The position numbers were made by a program, and so were the translations under genes. Source: Betaproteobacteria bacterium (GTDB lineage Bacteria; Pseudomonadota; Gammaproteobacteria; Burkholderiales; Burkholderiaceae_C). From it: a stretch of DNA of 35,995 bases. The notes beneath the pieces were generated by a model, which searched no databases, had not been told where the DNA came from, and saw only the letters and a list, made by a program, of their open reading frames with translations. Positions 24,544-31,761 of this stretch are shown here, in pieces. The DNA lies in assembly GCA_025354965.1 (NCBI GenBank), contig JANXLW010000428.1:1-35995 (forward strand), given 5' to 3'. The stretch's first letter is position 1. The number at the start of each line of letters is the position of its first letter.

Positions 24544-25143
24544 TTACTTTTTTGCTGAGGTAGCAGCGTTCAACTCCTGCGGGCCCGGGCCGGTAGGTTC
24601 GGTGTGGGCAATGGCAAAGTGGCAGTCGATGCAGGTCAGGCCTTCGGTGCGAAGCTTCTCATGTCGCGCTTTGGCTTTGTCGGTTTGCTTATCCGGATCC
24701 ATCTTGGCAGTGGTATGACAATGGCGGCATTCGCGGGAATCCGTCTCTTTCATATAGGCCCAAACCTTTTTTGCCAACTCGTAACGCTTGCCTTCGAACC
24801 TCTCCTTGGTGTCGATGGAGTGCGTAACAAAGTGCCCCCAATAATCATTGAAAAGACCGAGTTTGGCCAGGTAATTCGTGATGTAACCGTGCGGAACGTG
24901 GCAATCGTTGCAGGTGGCGCGCACGCCGCTGCGGTTCTTGTCGTGGATCGTGTCCTTGTGCTCCGCCGCCAGGTAGCTCATCTCATGACAGGATGTGGCG
25001 CAGAACTTCTCGGAGTTGGCATACACCATAAACGATCCAGCCGAGCCGAAGAACACTACACCCAAAATCAAGCCCAGAAACAGCACCACAAGAGATCCGG
25101 GACCGACACCCCAGGCGCGAATTTTTTCAGTAATTTTCAACAT
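24544..25143 (-). CDS. NapC/NirT-family tetraheme cytochrome c, copy 1
   Basis: Membrane-anchored quinol dehydrogenase of the NapC/NirT/CymA/NrfH superfamily, passing electrons from quinol to periplasmic acceptors. The 199-residue product has one N-terminal anchor helix (about residues 17-42). Four heme sites follow: CATSCH (residues 48-53, a CX3CH form), CNDCH, CRHCH and CIDCH. The TIHDKNRSGVRATCNDCHVP block and the TKERFEGKR-type segment are typical of the family. In Shewanella the analogous CymA feeds MtrCAB, so this is a candidate inner-membrane donor for the Mtr proteins encoded nearby. It is a paralogue of the next gene (25212-25832). Confidence 0.9.
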   Translation of the reverse strand: MLKITEKIRAWGVGPGSLVVLFLGLILGVVFFGSAGSFMVYANSEKFCATSCHEMSYLAAEHKDTIHDKNRSGVRATCNDCHVPHGYITNYLAKLGLFNDYWGHFVTHSIDTKERFEGKRYELAKKVWAYMKETDSRECRHCHTTAKMDPDKQTDKAKARHEKLRTEGLTCIDCHFAIAHTEPTGPGPQELNAATSAKK

Positions 25144-25211
25144 CTAAACCTACTCCTCTGGTACGCACACCACAGCGGGTGCGCGTGGAAATCGTCGCAA
25201 TGATGCGTGCC

Positions 25212-25832
25212 CTAGAAAATCGCGCTTCTGGAAATGAATGCCTTGTCGACTTCAATTTCCTGTGGCCCCGGTCCATCCGGCACCTTGTGAGCAATGCCGT
25301 AATGGCAATCTACACAAGTCAGTTTTTCTTTCTTGGCCCTGGCATGGCGCGTCTGGGCCATGGCGGACTGCTTTTCAGGGTCCATCTTGGCTTCATCGTG
25401 GCAATAGCGGCATTCGCGCGAGTCATTGCCCTTCATGTAAGTCCAGACGCGCGTCGCCATCATCTGGCGGGCGGCATCGAATTTTTCCGGCGTATCGACC
25501 GAGTGCGTCACGTGGTGGCTCCACAAGTCGTTGAGTGCACCCATCTTGGCAATGTACAAAGGCACCGGCGAGTGAGGAACGTGGCAATCTGAACAAGTGG
25601 CCCGAACACCAGTGCGATTCTTGTCGTGAATGGTGTCGCGATATTCACGCGTGTTGTTATTTGCCATCTCGTGGCAATTGGTGGCACAAAATTGTTCCGT
25701 GCCGGTATAAATCATGCTCGTGCCGAACAGGCTCAAAGCAATGAAGCCAATGGCAAACCCGGCCAGCAACACAACAATGCTTTTCTTGCTGGCGACCAGC
25801 CTTCGCGCTTTTGCGATAACTCTTCTAGGCAT
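25212..25832 (-). CDS. NapC/NirT-family tetraheme cytochrome c, copy 2
   Basis: The 206-residue product has a basic N-terminus, one anchor helix (about residues 18-40) and four heme sites: CATNCH (residues 49-54, again CX3CH), CSDCH, CRYCH and CVDCH. The blocks TIHDKNRTGVRATCSDCHVP and DSRECRYCHDEAKMDPEKQ are near matches to copy 1, so the two arose by tandem duplication. ATG 25832 has GGAGG upstream; a possible GTG 8 codons earlier is less likely. It lies between the small cytochrome c and copy 1. Either copy could be the CymA-like quinol oxidase for the Mtr conduit. Confidence 0.9.
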   Translation of the reverse strand: MPRRVIAKARRLVASKKSIVVLLAGFAIGFIALSLFGTSMIYTGTEQFCATNCHEMANNNTREYRDTIHDKNRTGVRATCSDCHVPHSPVPLYIAKMGALNDLWSHHVTHSVDTPEKFDAARQMMATRVWTYMKGNDSRECRYCHDEAKMDPEKQSAMAQTRHARAKKEKLTCVDCHYGIAHKVPDGPGPQEIEVDKAFISRSAIF

Positions 25833-25891
25833 TTGCCGTTCCTCCAAAGAAAACACGCATCAAGGCACCCAGCTGTTCTGACGTGTGTGCC

Positions 25892-25905
25892 GCGATGCGT
25901 ATCAA
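25892..25905 (-). promoter_or_regulatory. Weak FNR-like site upstream of NapC copy 2
   Basis: On the - strand this reads TTGATACGCATCGC: a perfect TTGAT half and a GAT-N4-ATC core, but a poor second half. It is centred about 66 bases before the start at 25832. It is listed because it resembles the sites at 24185, 26403 and 30951; alone it would be unconvincing. Confidence 0.25.
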
Positions 25906-25917
25906 GTCGTCAAACAA

Positions 25918-26247
25918 TTACAGCGACAAGATCCACTGAACAACATTCTTGATCTCGGCCGCGTCTTTGCTCTTGATCGCCTTGTGTTCTTCCTTCTTGC
26001 CGTCAATTTCAATCATCGGGCTCAGGGTAATGTGCTTTGTCAATTTATCTTCAGCATCAGCCTTGCCTTTGTATTTTTTCGCGGTTTCCTTGAACGGCGG
26101 GCCGTCTTTCTTTTTGTCAACGGCGTGGCACTTGAAACAGTCGCTCTTTTTCAGCAGGGCTTGCGCCGCATCGGCATCTACTGCAGCATAAGCAAACGAT
26201 GCGGTCATCAGGCCGGCGGCCACGAGCAAGGTCGAGAGAATCTTCAT
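25918..26247 (-). CDS. Small periplasmic monoheme cytochrome c (class I, c551/c552-like)
   Basis: The 109-residue product has a signal peptide (residues 1-22, ending SFAYAA). One heme site, C37-F-K-C-H41, lies in the class I context DCFKCHAVDKKKDGP. A distal Met is available in LSPM (Met78), and the protein ends with VVQWILSL, the usual C-terminal helix. Its size and fold point to a soluble electron shuttle. It is the first gene of the - strand respiratory run and could carry electrons between the inner-membrane tetraheme proteins and periplasmic or outer-membrane partners. Confidence 0.88.
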   Translation of the reverse strand: MKILSTLLVAAGLMTASFAYAAVDADAAQALLKKSDCFKCHAVDKKKDGPPFKETAKKYKGKADAEDKLTKHITLSPMIEIDGKKEEHKAIKSKDAAEIKNVVQWILSL

Positions 26248-26621
26248 TCTGGTAATCCTTCAAAGAAAATAAATATGTGGCCGAGTGCCACTTGGGCAGC
26301 TTTGCACACCGCTACGCACCGCAGACGATGGCGCAAATCATGGGTGCATCTTATCAGCCGATTTTGTTTTTACTGAAGGCCAAGGCGCTACTTGCATTAG
26401 ATTTGATCTAAAGCAAATTCGGCGGCAAGTTGCAAGCCCCGCAAGTCATTGGCCCGCCGGAACTTGACCAGTCTTGAGGTCGGTCGATTGACAGGCAAAA
26501 AAAGGTAATTCAATGCCCAGAGGTCACCACTAATTGGCGCGGCGAACAGCACAAATGTTCGTTGTTAACAGTACTGATATTGGTATCATTCACCATCTTT
26601 CCATGCTGTTAAGAGATTACC
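26248..26621. other. Intergenic region between divergent cytochrome c and antitoxin genes
   Basis: 374 bp with no credible gene. It is less GC-rich than its surroundings in places. It must hold the - strand promoter for the cytochrome c gene and the + strand promoter for the antitoxin at 26622. It contains an FNR-like site (26403-26416) and a perfect 6-bp inverted repeat TTAGAT-TTG-ATCTAA ending at 26411. No repeat copy or RNA gene is seen. Confidence 0.6.
26403..26416 (-). promoter_or_regulatory. FNR/Dnr-like site upstream of the small cytochrome c
   Basis: TTGATCTAAAGCAA on the + strand has a perfect TTGAT half-site, 4-base spacer, and AGCAA, one mismatch from ATCAA. It is centred about 162 bases before the cytochrome c start at 26247 and lies in the divergent gap. 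This is the best match to the FNR consensus among the candidate sites on the cytochrome side. Confidence 0.4.
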
Positions 26622-26897
26622 ATGATGAACCACAATACGATCACGATTGCTGAAATCAAGCGCCGTGGCATGGCTGCAATCGACGATGGCTTGCGCCGCG
26701 GTCCGGTGCACATCATCAGGCGAAACAAGATGGCCGCTGTTGTCCTCGCAGAGGAGGAGTATCAGCGTCTCACCAACCAAAAATTGGTAAATTCGTCTGG
26801 CGTAACTGCCATGCAATGGCTGCTTTCACAGCCGACGATGGGCAAGCGCAGCAAAGAGCAGATCGACGCCGCTCTTAAAGTAGAGCGTGCCTGGTGA
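26622..26897 (+). CDS. Phd/YefM-type antitoxin of a degraded toxin-antitoxin pair
   Basis: The 91-residue product (start MMNHNTITIAEIKRRGMAAI) has the Phd/YefM N-terminal DNA-binding pattern: a short strand, a helix with IKRRGMAAIDDGLRRGPVHI and RNKMAAVVLAEEEYQRL, then a C-terminal toxin-binding tail. The second ATG at 26625 is an equally possible start. The stop overlaps the GTG of the PIN-domain remnant at 26894, the usual coupled antitoxin-toxin layout. The antitoxin frame is intact although its toxin is not. It runs opposite to the surrounding cytochrome genes. Confidence 0.75.
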   Translation: MMNHNTITIAEIKRRGMAAIDDGLRRGPVHIIRRNKMAAVVLAEEEYQRLTNQKLVNSSGVTAMQWLLSQPTMGKRSKEQIDAALKVERAW

Positions 26898-27235
26898 TTG
26901 CCTTCTTCGACTCAAGTGCGCAGTAATTTAGCGGCCGCTGCCAAAAAACACCCGGATATGCTCGCTGCTGTGTCCCGCCTGGCGTGGCTGCAGTGCCATG
27001 TTGGCCCCATGAAATCGAATGACAATGCCACCTTGGCTGCGTTCGACAAATTCTTTGCTCGCACTGACCTGGTATGGGTGGAGCTGAGTAAGGAAGTGGT
27101 CGAACTTGCAGCAGCGATTCGAGTCAAGCATGGGCTGAAGACGCCCGATGCGCTGCAAGCTGCAAGCTGTTTGCAACTGGGTGCTGATCACTTGTTTTCT
27201 GTCGACGTGCCAGCTTGCTGGTCACGCGACTTGAG
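26894..27235 (+). pseudogene. VapC-like PIN-domain toxin, broken by internal deletion and frameshift
   Basis: The GTG at 26894 starts MIAFFDSSAQ, the correct PIN N-terminus with the first catalytic Asp, but TAA follows at 26924-26926. The rest of a PIN protein continues in another frame: VRSNLAAAAKKHPDMLAAVS, then WLQCHVGPMKSND, FFARTDLVWVELSKEVVELA and GLKTPDALQAASCLQLGADH with the later acidic residues. The segment expected after DSSA, which holds the conserved Glu, is missing, so a deletion of a length not divisible by three is inferred. The 3' end is also atypical and runs up to the comEA stop. A functional nuclease is very unlikely. Confidence 0.75.
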
Positions 27236-27658
27236 TTACTTCTTGGTGTTGTACAGCGCCGCATTTTTCTTGGCGTCTTTATAGGTCTTGCCGGCCTCAA
27301 CCAGATCCTTGATCTGCATTGCCTGTTCGGTGCTTAGAACATTCTTGCTGACCAGCATACCTTTGCTGCCGTAGGGGCGGGCGGCAATGATCTTGTCGGC
27401 TTCAACGGCGCTGATGCCGGGCAATTTCATCAACTCTTCACGAGTGGCAGCGTTGAGGTTGACCAGCTTGATATTGGGGTCGGCCTTGTATTTGCTGGCG
27501 GATGCTTTGCCGACCGGCTTTGCGCTGGTTTTACTTGCCACCGCCTTGCTGGCGGCCGGCTGCGGCGCGTTGGCTTTGTTGTCTGCCGCAAGGCTTGAAT
27601 TGGCAGCGCTCAGCAAACCAGTGACAGACAAAGCAAGTGCAATAAATCGGGTCTTCAT
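27236..27658 (-). CDS. ComEA-like helix-hairpin-helix protein, periplasmic
   Basis: The 140-residue product has a signal peptide (residues 1-24, ALALSVTGLLSAANSSLA) and a Lys/Ala/Ser-rich linker. A C-terminal helix-hairpin-helix domain of ComEA type follows: LVNLNAATREELMKLPGISA then EADKIIAARPYGSKGML. Such domains bind double-stranded DNA non-specifically; ComEA proteins take part in DNA uptake. ATG 27658 has AAGGA close upstream and gives a proper signal sequence; upstream in-frame codons run into the terminator of the decaheme gene. No other competence gene is nearby, so a link to natural transformation is unproven. Confidence 0.85.
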   Translation of the reverse strand: MKTRFIALALSVTGLLSAANSSLAADNKANAPQPAASKAVASKTSAKPVGKASASKYKADPNIKLVNLNAATREELMKLPGISAVEADKIIAARPYGSKGMLVSKNVLSTEQAMQIKDLVEAGKTYKDAKKNAALYNTKK

Positions 27659-27673
27659 AAATTCCTTCAACTT

Positions 27674-27712
27674 TAAAAATAAATAACCCGGATATGTTGC
27701 CACATCCGGGTT
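27674..27712 (-). terminator. Intrinsic terminator of the OmcA/MtrC-type gene
   Basis: Arms 27705-27712 and 27685-27692 (AACCCGGA / TCCGGGTT) form an 8-bp stem around a 12-base loop. On the - strand it is followed by TTATTTATTTTT (27683 down to 27674), a U-rich tract. It lies about 65 bp after the stop of the decaheme gene and just upstream of the comEA ribosome-binding site. Confidence 0.75.
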
Positions 27713-27716
27713 AGCT

Positions 27717-27755
27717 GTTGTCTGAGACAACCGGTTACGGCGTACCGCAACCGGT
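27717..27755. other. Two further hairpins in the 3' region of the OmcA/MtrC-type gene
   Basis: TTGTCT-G-AGACAA at 27718-27730 is a perfect 6-bp inverted repeat. ACCGGTT (27730-27736) pairs with AACCGGT (27749-27755) around CGG-CGTA-CCG. With the terminator this gives three consecutive hairpins after the stop codon, which may protect the 3' end of a long mRNA. The role is inferred. Confidence 0.5.
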
Positions 27756-27777
27756 CAATCTCTGTCCCGATTGCACC

Positions 27778-30700
27778 CTAGTTGGAGTGCACCAACTTGA
27801 TGTCGGCTACCTTACCGGTGGCATGGCACACCATGCACCCTTCGCCTTGGGCCAGGGCTGTGCTGCGTGGCGCGTAAATCGAACCGCCTTCACGCTTCAT
27901 GTGGTCTTGCGCCAATTTGCTGTCGTGGCACGAAACGCAAGCCGTGGTGATGGGTGAATTCACCAAGCTGTTGCCGTCCGCCTGGATAGTTGCCCCAGGT
28001 AAGAGCGAGTAGAACGTGCCATCCGGTTTGCAGCCGTAGGTCGTTGCACTGCTGAAGTTCGCTCCAAAGCCGATGCCATATGCCGTAACGGCACCCGCAG
28101 TGGACGGAGTGACGTAGGGTGACAGACTGAAAGCAGACAGTGCGTCACCCACGGACGGTGAGGTCGCAGCGATACAACCATTGTTCCCCGAATTCACCTT
28201 TGTGTTAAGGGTTATGCTTTCTCCGCTGGCAGGGAATATGCCAGTCGCCACGGTCCTGTAGGGCCTGTTGGGCACTGCAGCGGCGTTAGCCGATGCCGCA
28301 AAGTCGTAAGTGCCAGGCAAATGGCAGGCTTCGCACTTGTTCACCACACCCGGATAACCGATCGACCAGAACCCATCCAGTGCGGAGACCGCATGCCAAG
28401 TGAACTTGTCAGTACGAACAGACGCAGCATGGATACCATGGACGAAGCTGGCAGCGTCAGCACTCCAGCCGGAACTGGTCCGGTTCGGGTTGTGGCACCA
28501 CGAGCAGGTGGTTCCATCATTGCGTTGGCCGGCATGGAAGGCTTCTGCGGTGAAGACACCCAGTTCCTGGTGGCAATTGTTGCAACGTGCGTCTTCCACA
28601 ATCGCGCGGCGTCCGGTATATCCGGTGGCAACTTTCTGCACATCTGGCGCAATAACGATCAGGCCACCCGTCTTGTTCGGCATGCTGGCGGTCAGACCCG
28701 AAGTCGCCGTTGCTGCCACCACCGGATAGGAGATCAGATTGGTCTGCGTCAGCGGCAGACTGCTGGTGACGTTGTAGCTGTAGCCCAAACCACCGGTCAG
28801 CATCACGGCAGTGTCCGGAATGGTCACGCCGGTCAGGGTTGCGGTGTAGTAGCCACTGCTGTCAGGGCCAGTCAGTGTGCCTGCGCTGGTGCCTGAAGCA
28901 GAACCGTTCCACAAACTTCTGAGGTAGCTGGAAGCCGAGGCATTGAAGTCTGCCGGGGCTGTAATGCCGTCCTGCGGTACCGAGAACACAAAGTACACGC
29001 TGGGGGCACCCATGAAGTTGGTCCAGATTTCCTGTGCTGCCAATTCTGCATTGGTCGCAACCGCACCGGCCTTGACAAAGGTGTTGAAAGCCGTTGCAGT
29101 GCCGTTCTGCAGCATCTGGAAGACCATCACGGGTTGCTTGCTGGCATTCCTGGACACGCTCTTGATGTTGTAGGTCACCTTGATGGCACCAGCCGGCAGG
29201 TTGGCGCTGTTCGAGGCAATCGAAGCAGCATTGGTGTTGGCGTTGGTACCACCCAAAAGGAGGGAGTTGGCAGCGTTAGGCGGTGTCACCGGGGTGTGAA
29301 CAAAAGCGACGCCGGCAGGTGCATGGCAGGTACCGCACAAAGTTGGATCTGCCGAAGCGGGACCGGTCAGAGCCCAACCGCCGTGTCCAGTGGTTGCGCC
29401 AGCTACCGTCTTGCCGGTGCCATCAGAGTACTTGATGCCGTCATGGCAAGCGCCGCAAGCCAGAATGCTGGGGACGTTCAACCAGTTGTCGCCTTGGGCC
29501 GTGGGGTTCGGGCCGCTGGCACTGTGGCACTTGGTACAGTTGCGCTGATCCTGCGGGTATTTCACTTCATTGAACAGGCCTTCACCGGCAGCGTTGAAGA
29601 AATAACCTTGTTTGACCAGTTCCGCGCCCATGTGGATCTTGTGGATCATGTTGGGGAAGTTGCCCAGCGCTCTGCCGTCAACCACGGCTGTGGTCGGACG
29701 GGTCGTTCCAGTCAGGGTCAGGCCATTATTGGTACTGGTGGCTTCCTGGCTGAAGGTGTATCTGATCTGATCCGTGTGGCAGGTCACGCAGTAGTTGGGA
29801 TCCTTGCGGCTGCCGTGCGCCAGGACCTTGCCCTGGTGACAGGCGCTGCAAGAGTCCAGCACGACGACATTGCGTTTGTCGGTGAGCGATCCGCCGTCCG
29901 GCCGGAAGTCATACCAGGCATTGCCGGTGTTGACCATGCTGACCGAAACCGGGGCACCCGAGGCAACTGGCAGAAAGCCTGTTGCGCTGGTGGTGTCAAT
30001 CAGGTTGGAGCCGGTGCCGGGGGCGGCGCCGCCGAGCTGAATGCCAACCCGGTGCGTCAAGGTTGCGTCGTAGGTGAGGTCACCCAGATCGGCTTTCTTG
30101 GACAGACCATCAGTCGTGTCGGGCAAGCTGGCCACAGTGGCTTTGGCTTGGGTGACATCGCGCTTAAAGGTGTATTGGTAACTGCCATCACCATTGTCAA
30201 CCAGCGTACCCTGGGCGTCGGAGGTTGGGTAGGTACCGCACCAGGTGGCGTTTACCGCTGGCACTGCGGGTACTGCGGGTGTCGCACCACTGGCAGGAAC
30301 AGCTGGAACTGCGGCAACGTTGTTGCATGCGGCGGTAGCGGCAACGGTGCCACTTGCTTGTGTAACATTGGCCGGAGCGGTCACCAGATAGCTGACCCAC
30401 TTGCTGGGTTGGTTGTTGGTGCCGGGTACCAGCTTGGCCAGGGTGAAGGCCAAATTGGTGAGGGCCGGCATGGTAGCTGAAGAACTTTGGGAACGGTTAC
30501 CAAGGCCTACGATGGGATTGCCCAAGGAGTCTTTGACTGTGAATTTGATAACTGGCGTGGTGGCAATCGTTGCGCCTGTAATCGCGACGGTTGGCGCCAG
30601 TGCTTTCCAGTTTGCAGCAGCCACGTCGGTAGAGGCTACCGTGTTGCTGGCAATTCGCACCACAGGTATGGCATTGGTGCCATCCAGACCGTTGTTGCCA

Positions 30701-30867
30701 GGGGCACCAGGAGCGCCAGCAACGCCTGGAGGGCCTGCCGGGCCAGGGGAGCCGGTACTACCGCCTCCGCAACCCGCCAGGGCAGCGACTGCGAGCAAGC
30801 TTGCCGCAGCCAGCTTGGTCCAGTGGGGGGACGGTCGATTCTTACTTGACTGATCGAAATATTTCAC
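27778..30867 (-). CDS. OmcA/MtrC-family decaheme cytochrome c lipoprotein with collagen-like stalk
   Basis: Predicted cell-surface terminal reductase for metals or electrodes. The 1029-residue product has a lipobox LAGC with Cys33. Ten Gly-X-Y triplets follow directly (Gly at 36 to 63). A beta domain contains an Ala/Pro/Val repeat flanked by Cys181 and Cys210. Five CXXCH sites lie at about residues 340-515 (CSACH, CVTCH, CTKCH, CGACH, CGTCH). A second beta domain is followed by five more (CNNCH, CSWCH, CEACH, CVSCH, CMVCH). This pentaheme-beta-pentaheme plan is that of MtrC/OmcA. The start is GTG 30867 with AAGGAG 6 bases upstream. It is monocistronic by appearance, with an FNR-like site before it and a terminator after it. 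Confidence 0.92.
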   Translation of the reverse strand: MKYFDQSSKNRPSPHWTKLAAASLLAVAALAGCGGGSTGSPGPAGPPGVAGAPGAPGNNGLDGTNAIPVVRIASNTVASTDVAAANWKALAPTVAITGATIATTPVIKFTVKDSLGNPIVGLGNRSQSSSATMPALTNLAFTLAKLVPGTNNQPSKWVSYLVTAPANVTQASGTVAATAACNNVAAVPAVPASGATPAVPAVPAVNATWCGTYPTSDAQGTLVDNGDGSYQYTFKRDVTQAKATVASLPDTTDGLSKKADLGDLTYDATLTHRVGIQLGGAAPGTGSNLIDTTSATGFLPVASGAPVSVSMVNTGNAWYDFRPDGGSLTDKRNVVVLDSCSACHQGKVLAHGSRKDPNYCVTCHTDQIRYTFSQEATSTNNGLTLTGTTRPTTAVVDGRALGNFPNMIHKIHMGAELVKQGYFFNAAGEGLFNEVKYPQDQRNCTKCHSASGPNPTAQGDNWLNVPSILACGACHDGIKYSDGTGKTVAGATTGHGGWALTGPASADPTLCGTCHAPAGVAFVHTPVTPPNAANSLLLGGTNANTNAASIASNSANLPAGAIKVTYNIKSVSRNASKQPVMVFQMLQNGTATAFNTFVKAGAVATNAELAAQEIWTNFMGAPSVYFVFSVPQDGITAPADFNASASSYLRSLWNGSASGTSAGTLTGPDSSGYYTATLTGVTIPDTAVMLTGGLGYSYNVTSSLPLTQTNLISYPVVAATATSGLTASMPNKTGGLIVIAPDVQKVATGYTGRRAIVEDARCNNCHQELGVFTAEAFHAGQRNDGTTCSWCHNPNRTSSGWSADAASFVHGIHAASVRTDKFTWHAVSALDGFWSIGYPGVVNKCEACHLPGTYDFAASANAAAVPNRPYRTVATGIFPASGESITLNTKVNSGNNGCIAATSPSVGDALSAFSLSPYVTPSTAGAVTAYGIGFGANFSSATTYGCKPDGTFYSLLPGATIQADGNSLVNSPITTACVSCHDSKLAQDHMKREGGSIYAPRSTALAQGEGCMVCHATGKVADIKLVHSN

Positions 30868-30950
30868 AGCAGACTCCTTAAGTCTTAATTTACATCACTT
30901 TACACACACTTTACAGCGACCGATTCTCTATGGCGGTGTCGGTATCTGGT

Positions 30951-30964
30951 TTGTCCTAGATCAA
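30951..30964 (-). promoter_or_regulatory. FNR/Dnr-like site upstream of the OmcA/MtrC-type gene
   Basis: On the - strand this is TTGATCTAGGACAA: a perfect TTGAT half, CTAG spacer and GACAA. It is centred about 90 bases before the GTG at 30867. A CATAGA hexamer lies about 28 bases downstream of the centre, the distance expected for a class II FNR-activated promoter. The hexamer is a poor -10 match, so this is suggestive only. Confidence 0.45.
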
Positions 30965-31082
30965 ACTTGGAGCACGTGGGGAAAGGTATTTTCTGGTCCG
31001 CGAGTCCGGGAGCTGGCGAATTAAATTCTAAGCAGAACGCTTCAAACTGCGATCCATGTGCGCCAGGCCAGGAGGCGCTATG

Positions 31083-31094
31083 TTTGATATCAAA
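31083..31094. promoter_or_regulatory. 12-bp palindrome upstream of hicA, possible HicB operator
   Basis: TTTGATATCAAA is a perfect palindrome 42 bp before the hicA ATG. HicB antitoxins repress their own operon by binding palindromes near the promoter, so an operator is plausible. No footprint or consensus supports it here. Confidence 0.35.
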
Positions 31095-31136
31095 TAGTGA
31101 TTGCAAATTCATCGTGTCCTTGCTACCATTGAACTC

Positions 31137-31391
31137 ATGAACAGCAAACATCGCAAGACATTGGCAGCGGTTTTTGCAAAGCCCACAGCGGTCTCGCTGG
31201 AATGGGCCCGAATTGAATCACTGTTGGTGGGTGTTGGATGCGCTGTGATTGAAGGCAACGGTTCGCGCGTGCGCTTTGTTCACGGCACATCAGTTGCCAG
31301 TTTCCACCGCCCGCACCCGACCAAGGAAGCCAAGGCGTACCAAGTAGAAGAAGCGCAAGCATTTTTAACATTGATAGGGGTAACACCATGA
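31137..31391 (+). CDS. hicA: HicA-family mRNA interferase toxin
   Basis: The 84-residue product (MNSKHRKTLAAVFAKPTAV onward) fits the HicA double-stranded-RNA-binding-like fold. It has a VSLEWARIESLLVGVG helix, GSRVRFVHGT strands and the FHRPHPTKEAK segment with the conserved His of this subgroup. HicA cleaves mRNA and is neutralised by HicB. ATG 31137 is preferred over an earlier in-frame start at 31101 because it matches family size. The stop overlaps the hicB ATG (31388) by 4 bp. The module is on the + strand, opposite to the cytochrome genes. Confidence 0.88.
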   Translation: MNSKHRKTLAAVFAKPTAVSLEWARIESLLVGVGCAVIEGNGSRVRFVHGTSVASFHRPHPTKEAKAYQVEEAQAFLTLIGVTP

Positions 31392-31720
31392 ATACCATGA
31401 CCTACAAGGGCTACATCTCAAGAGTTGAGTTTGATGAGCGTGACAACATTCTTGTTGGCAAGTTGCTGGGCATCCGCGACAGTGTGAGTTTTCATGCCGA
31501 CAACGTGGCGGAGTTGCGTAGCGCCTTTGAACAAGCGGTTGATGACTACCTGGAAACATGTGCCAAGCTGTGCAAACCCGCTGAAAAGCCGGCATCAGGC
31601 AAAGTGATGTTGCGCGTGGCTCCCGAGATTCACAGGGCTGCCCTGATAGCAGCCCAGGCCAGCGGATTGAGTCTGAACAAATGGGCTGCCGACGCTCTGG
31701 CGCGGGCTGCCCACACATAG
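31388..31720 (+). CDS. hicB: HicB-family antitoxin
   Basis: The 110-residue product has the partial RNase H-like HicB fold: TYKGYISRVEFDERDNIL, GIRDSVSFHADNVAELRSAF and VDDYLETCAKL. A C-terminal ribbon-helix-helix DNA-binding segment follows (VMLRVAPEIHRAALIAAQAS through LNKWAADALARA). It binds HicA and represses the operon. It overlaps hicA by 4 bp. Both genes of this pair look intact. Confidence 0.9.
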   Translation: MNTMTYKGYISRVEFDERDNILVGKLLGIRDSVSFHADNVAELRSAFEQAVDDYLETCAKLCKPAEKPASGKVMLRVAPEIHRAALIAAQASGLSLNKWAADALARAAHT

Positions 31721-31743
31721 GGTTTCGCCCAACAGGCATTTAC

Positions 31744-31760
31744 CTGCCGGGGTCCGGCAG
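31744..31760. terminator. Short GC hairpin between convergent hicB and hepT, possible terminator
   Basis: CTGCCGG-GGT-CCGGCAG is a perfect 7-bp stem with a 3-base loop. It starts 3 bases after the hepT stop in the - direction. No U-run follows on either strand, so termination would be weak or Rho-assisted. If the mtrB 3' end once lay here, this is probably the original end of the mtr operon. Confidence 0.45.
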
Positions 31761-31761
31761 A

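Noticed and set aside
29134..30480. 448-codon open frame on the + strand opposite the decaheme gene
   Set aside because: It is antisense to a clear ten-heme protein, with no recognisable domain or ribosome-binding site; long opposite frames are common in GC-rich coding DNA.
31083..31094. TTTGATATCAAA as an FNR site
   Set aside because: The TTGAT and ATCAA halves abut with no 4-base spacer, so FNR would not recognise it; it is kept only as a possible HicB operator.
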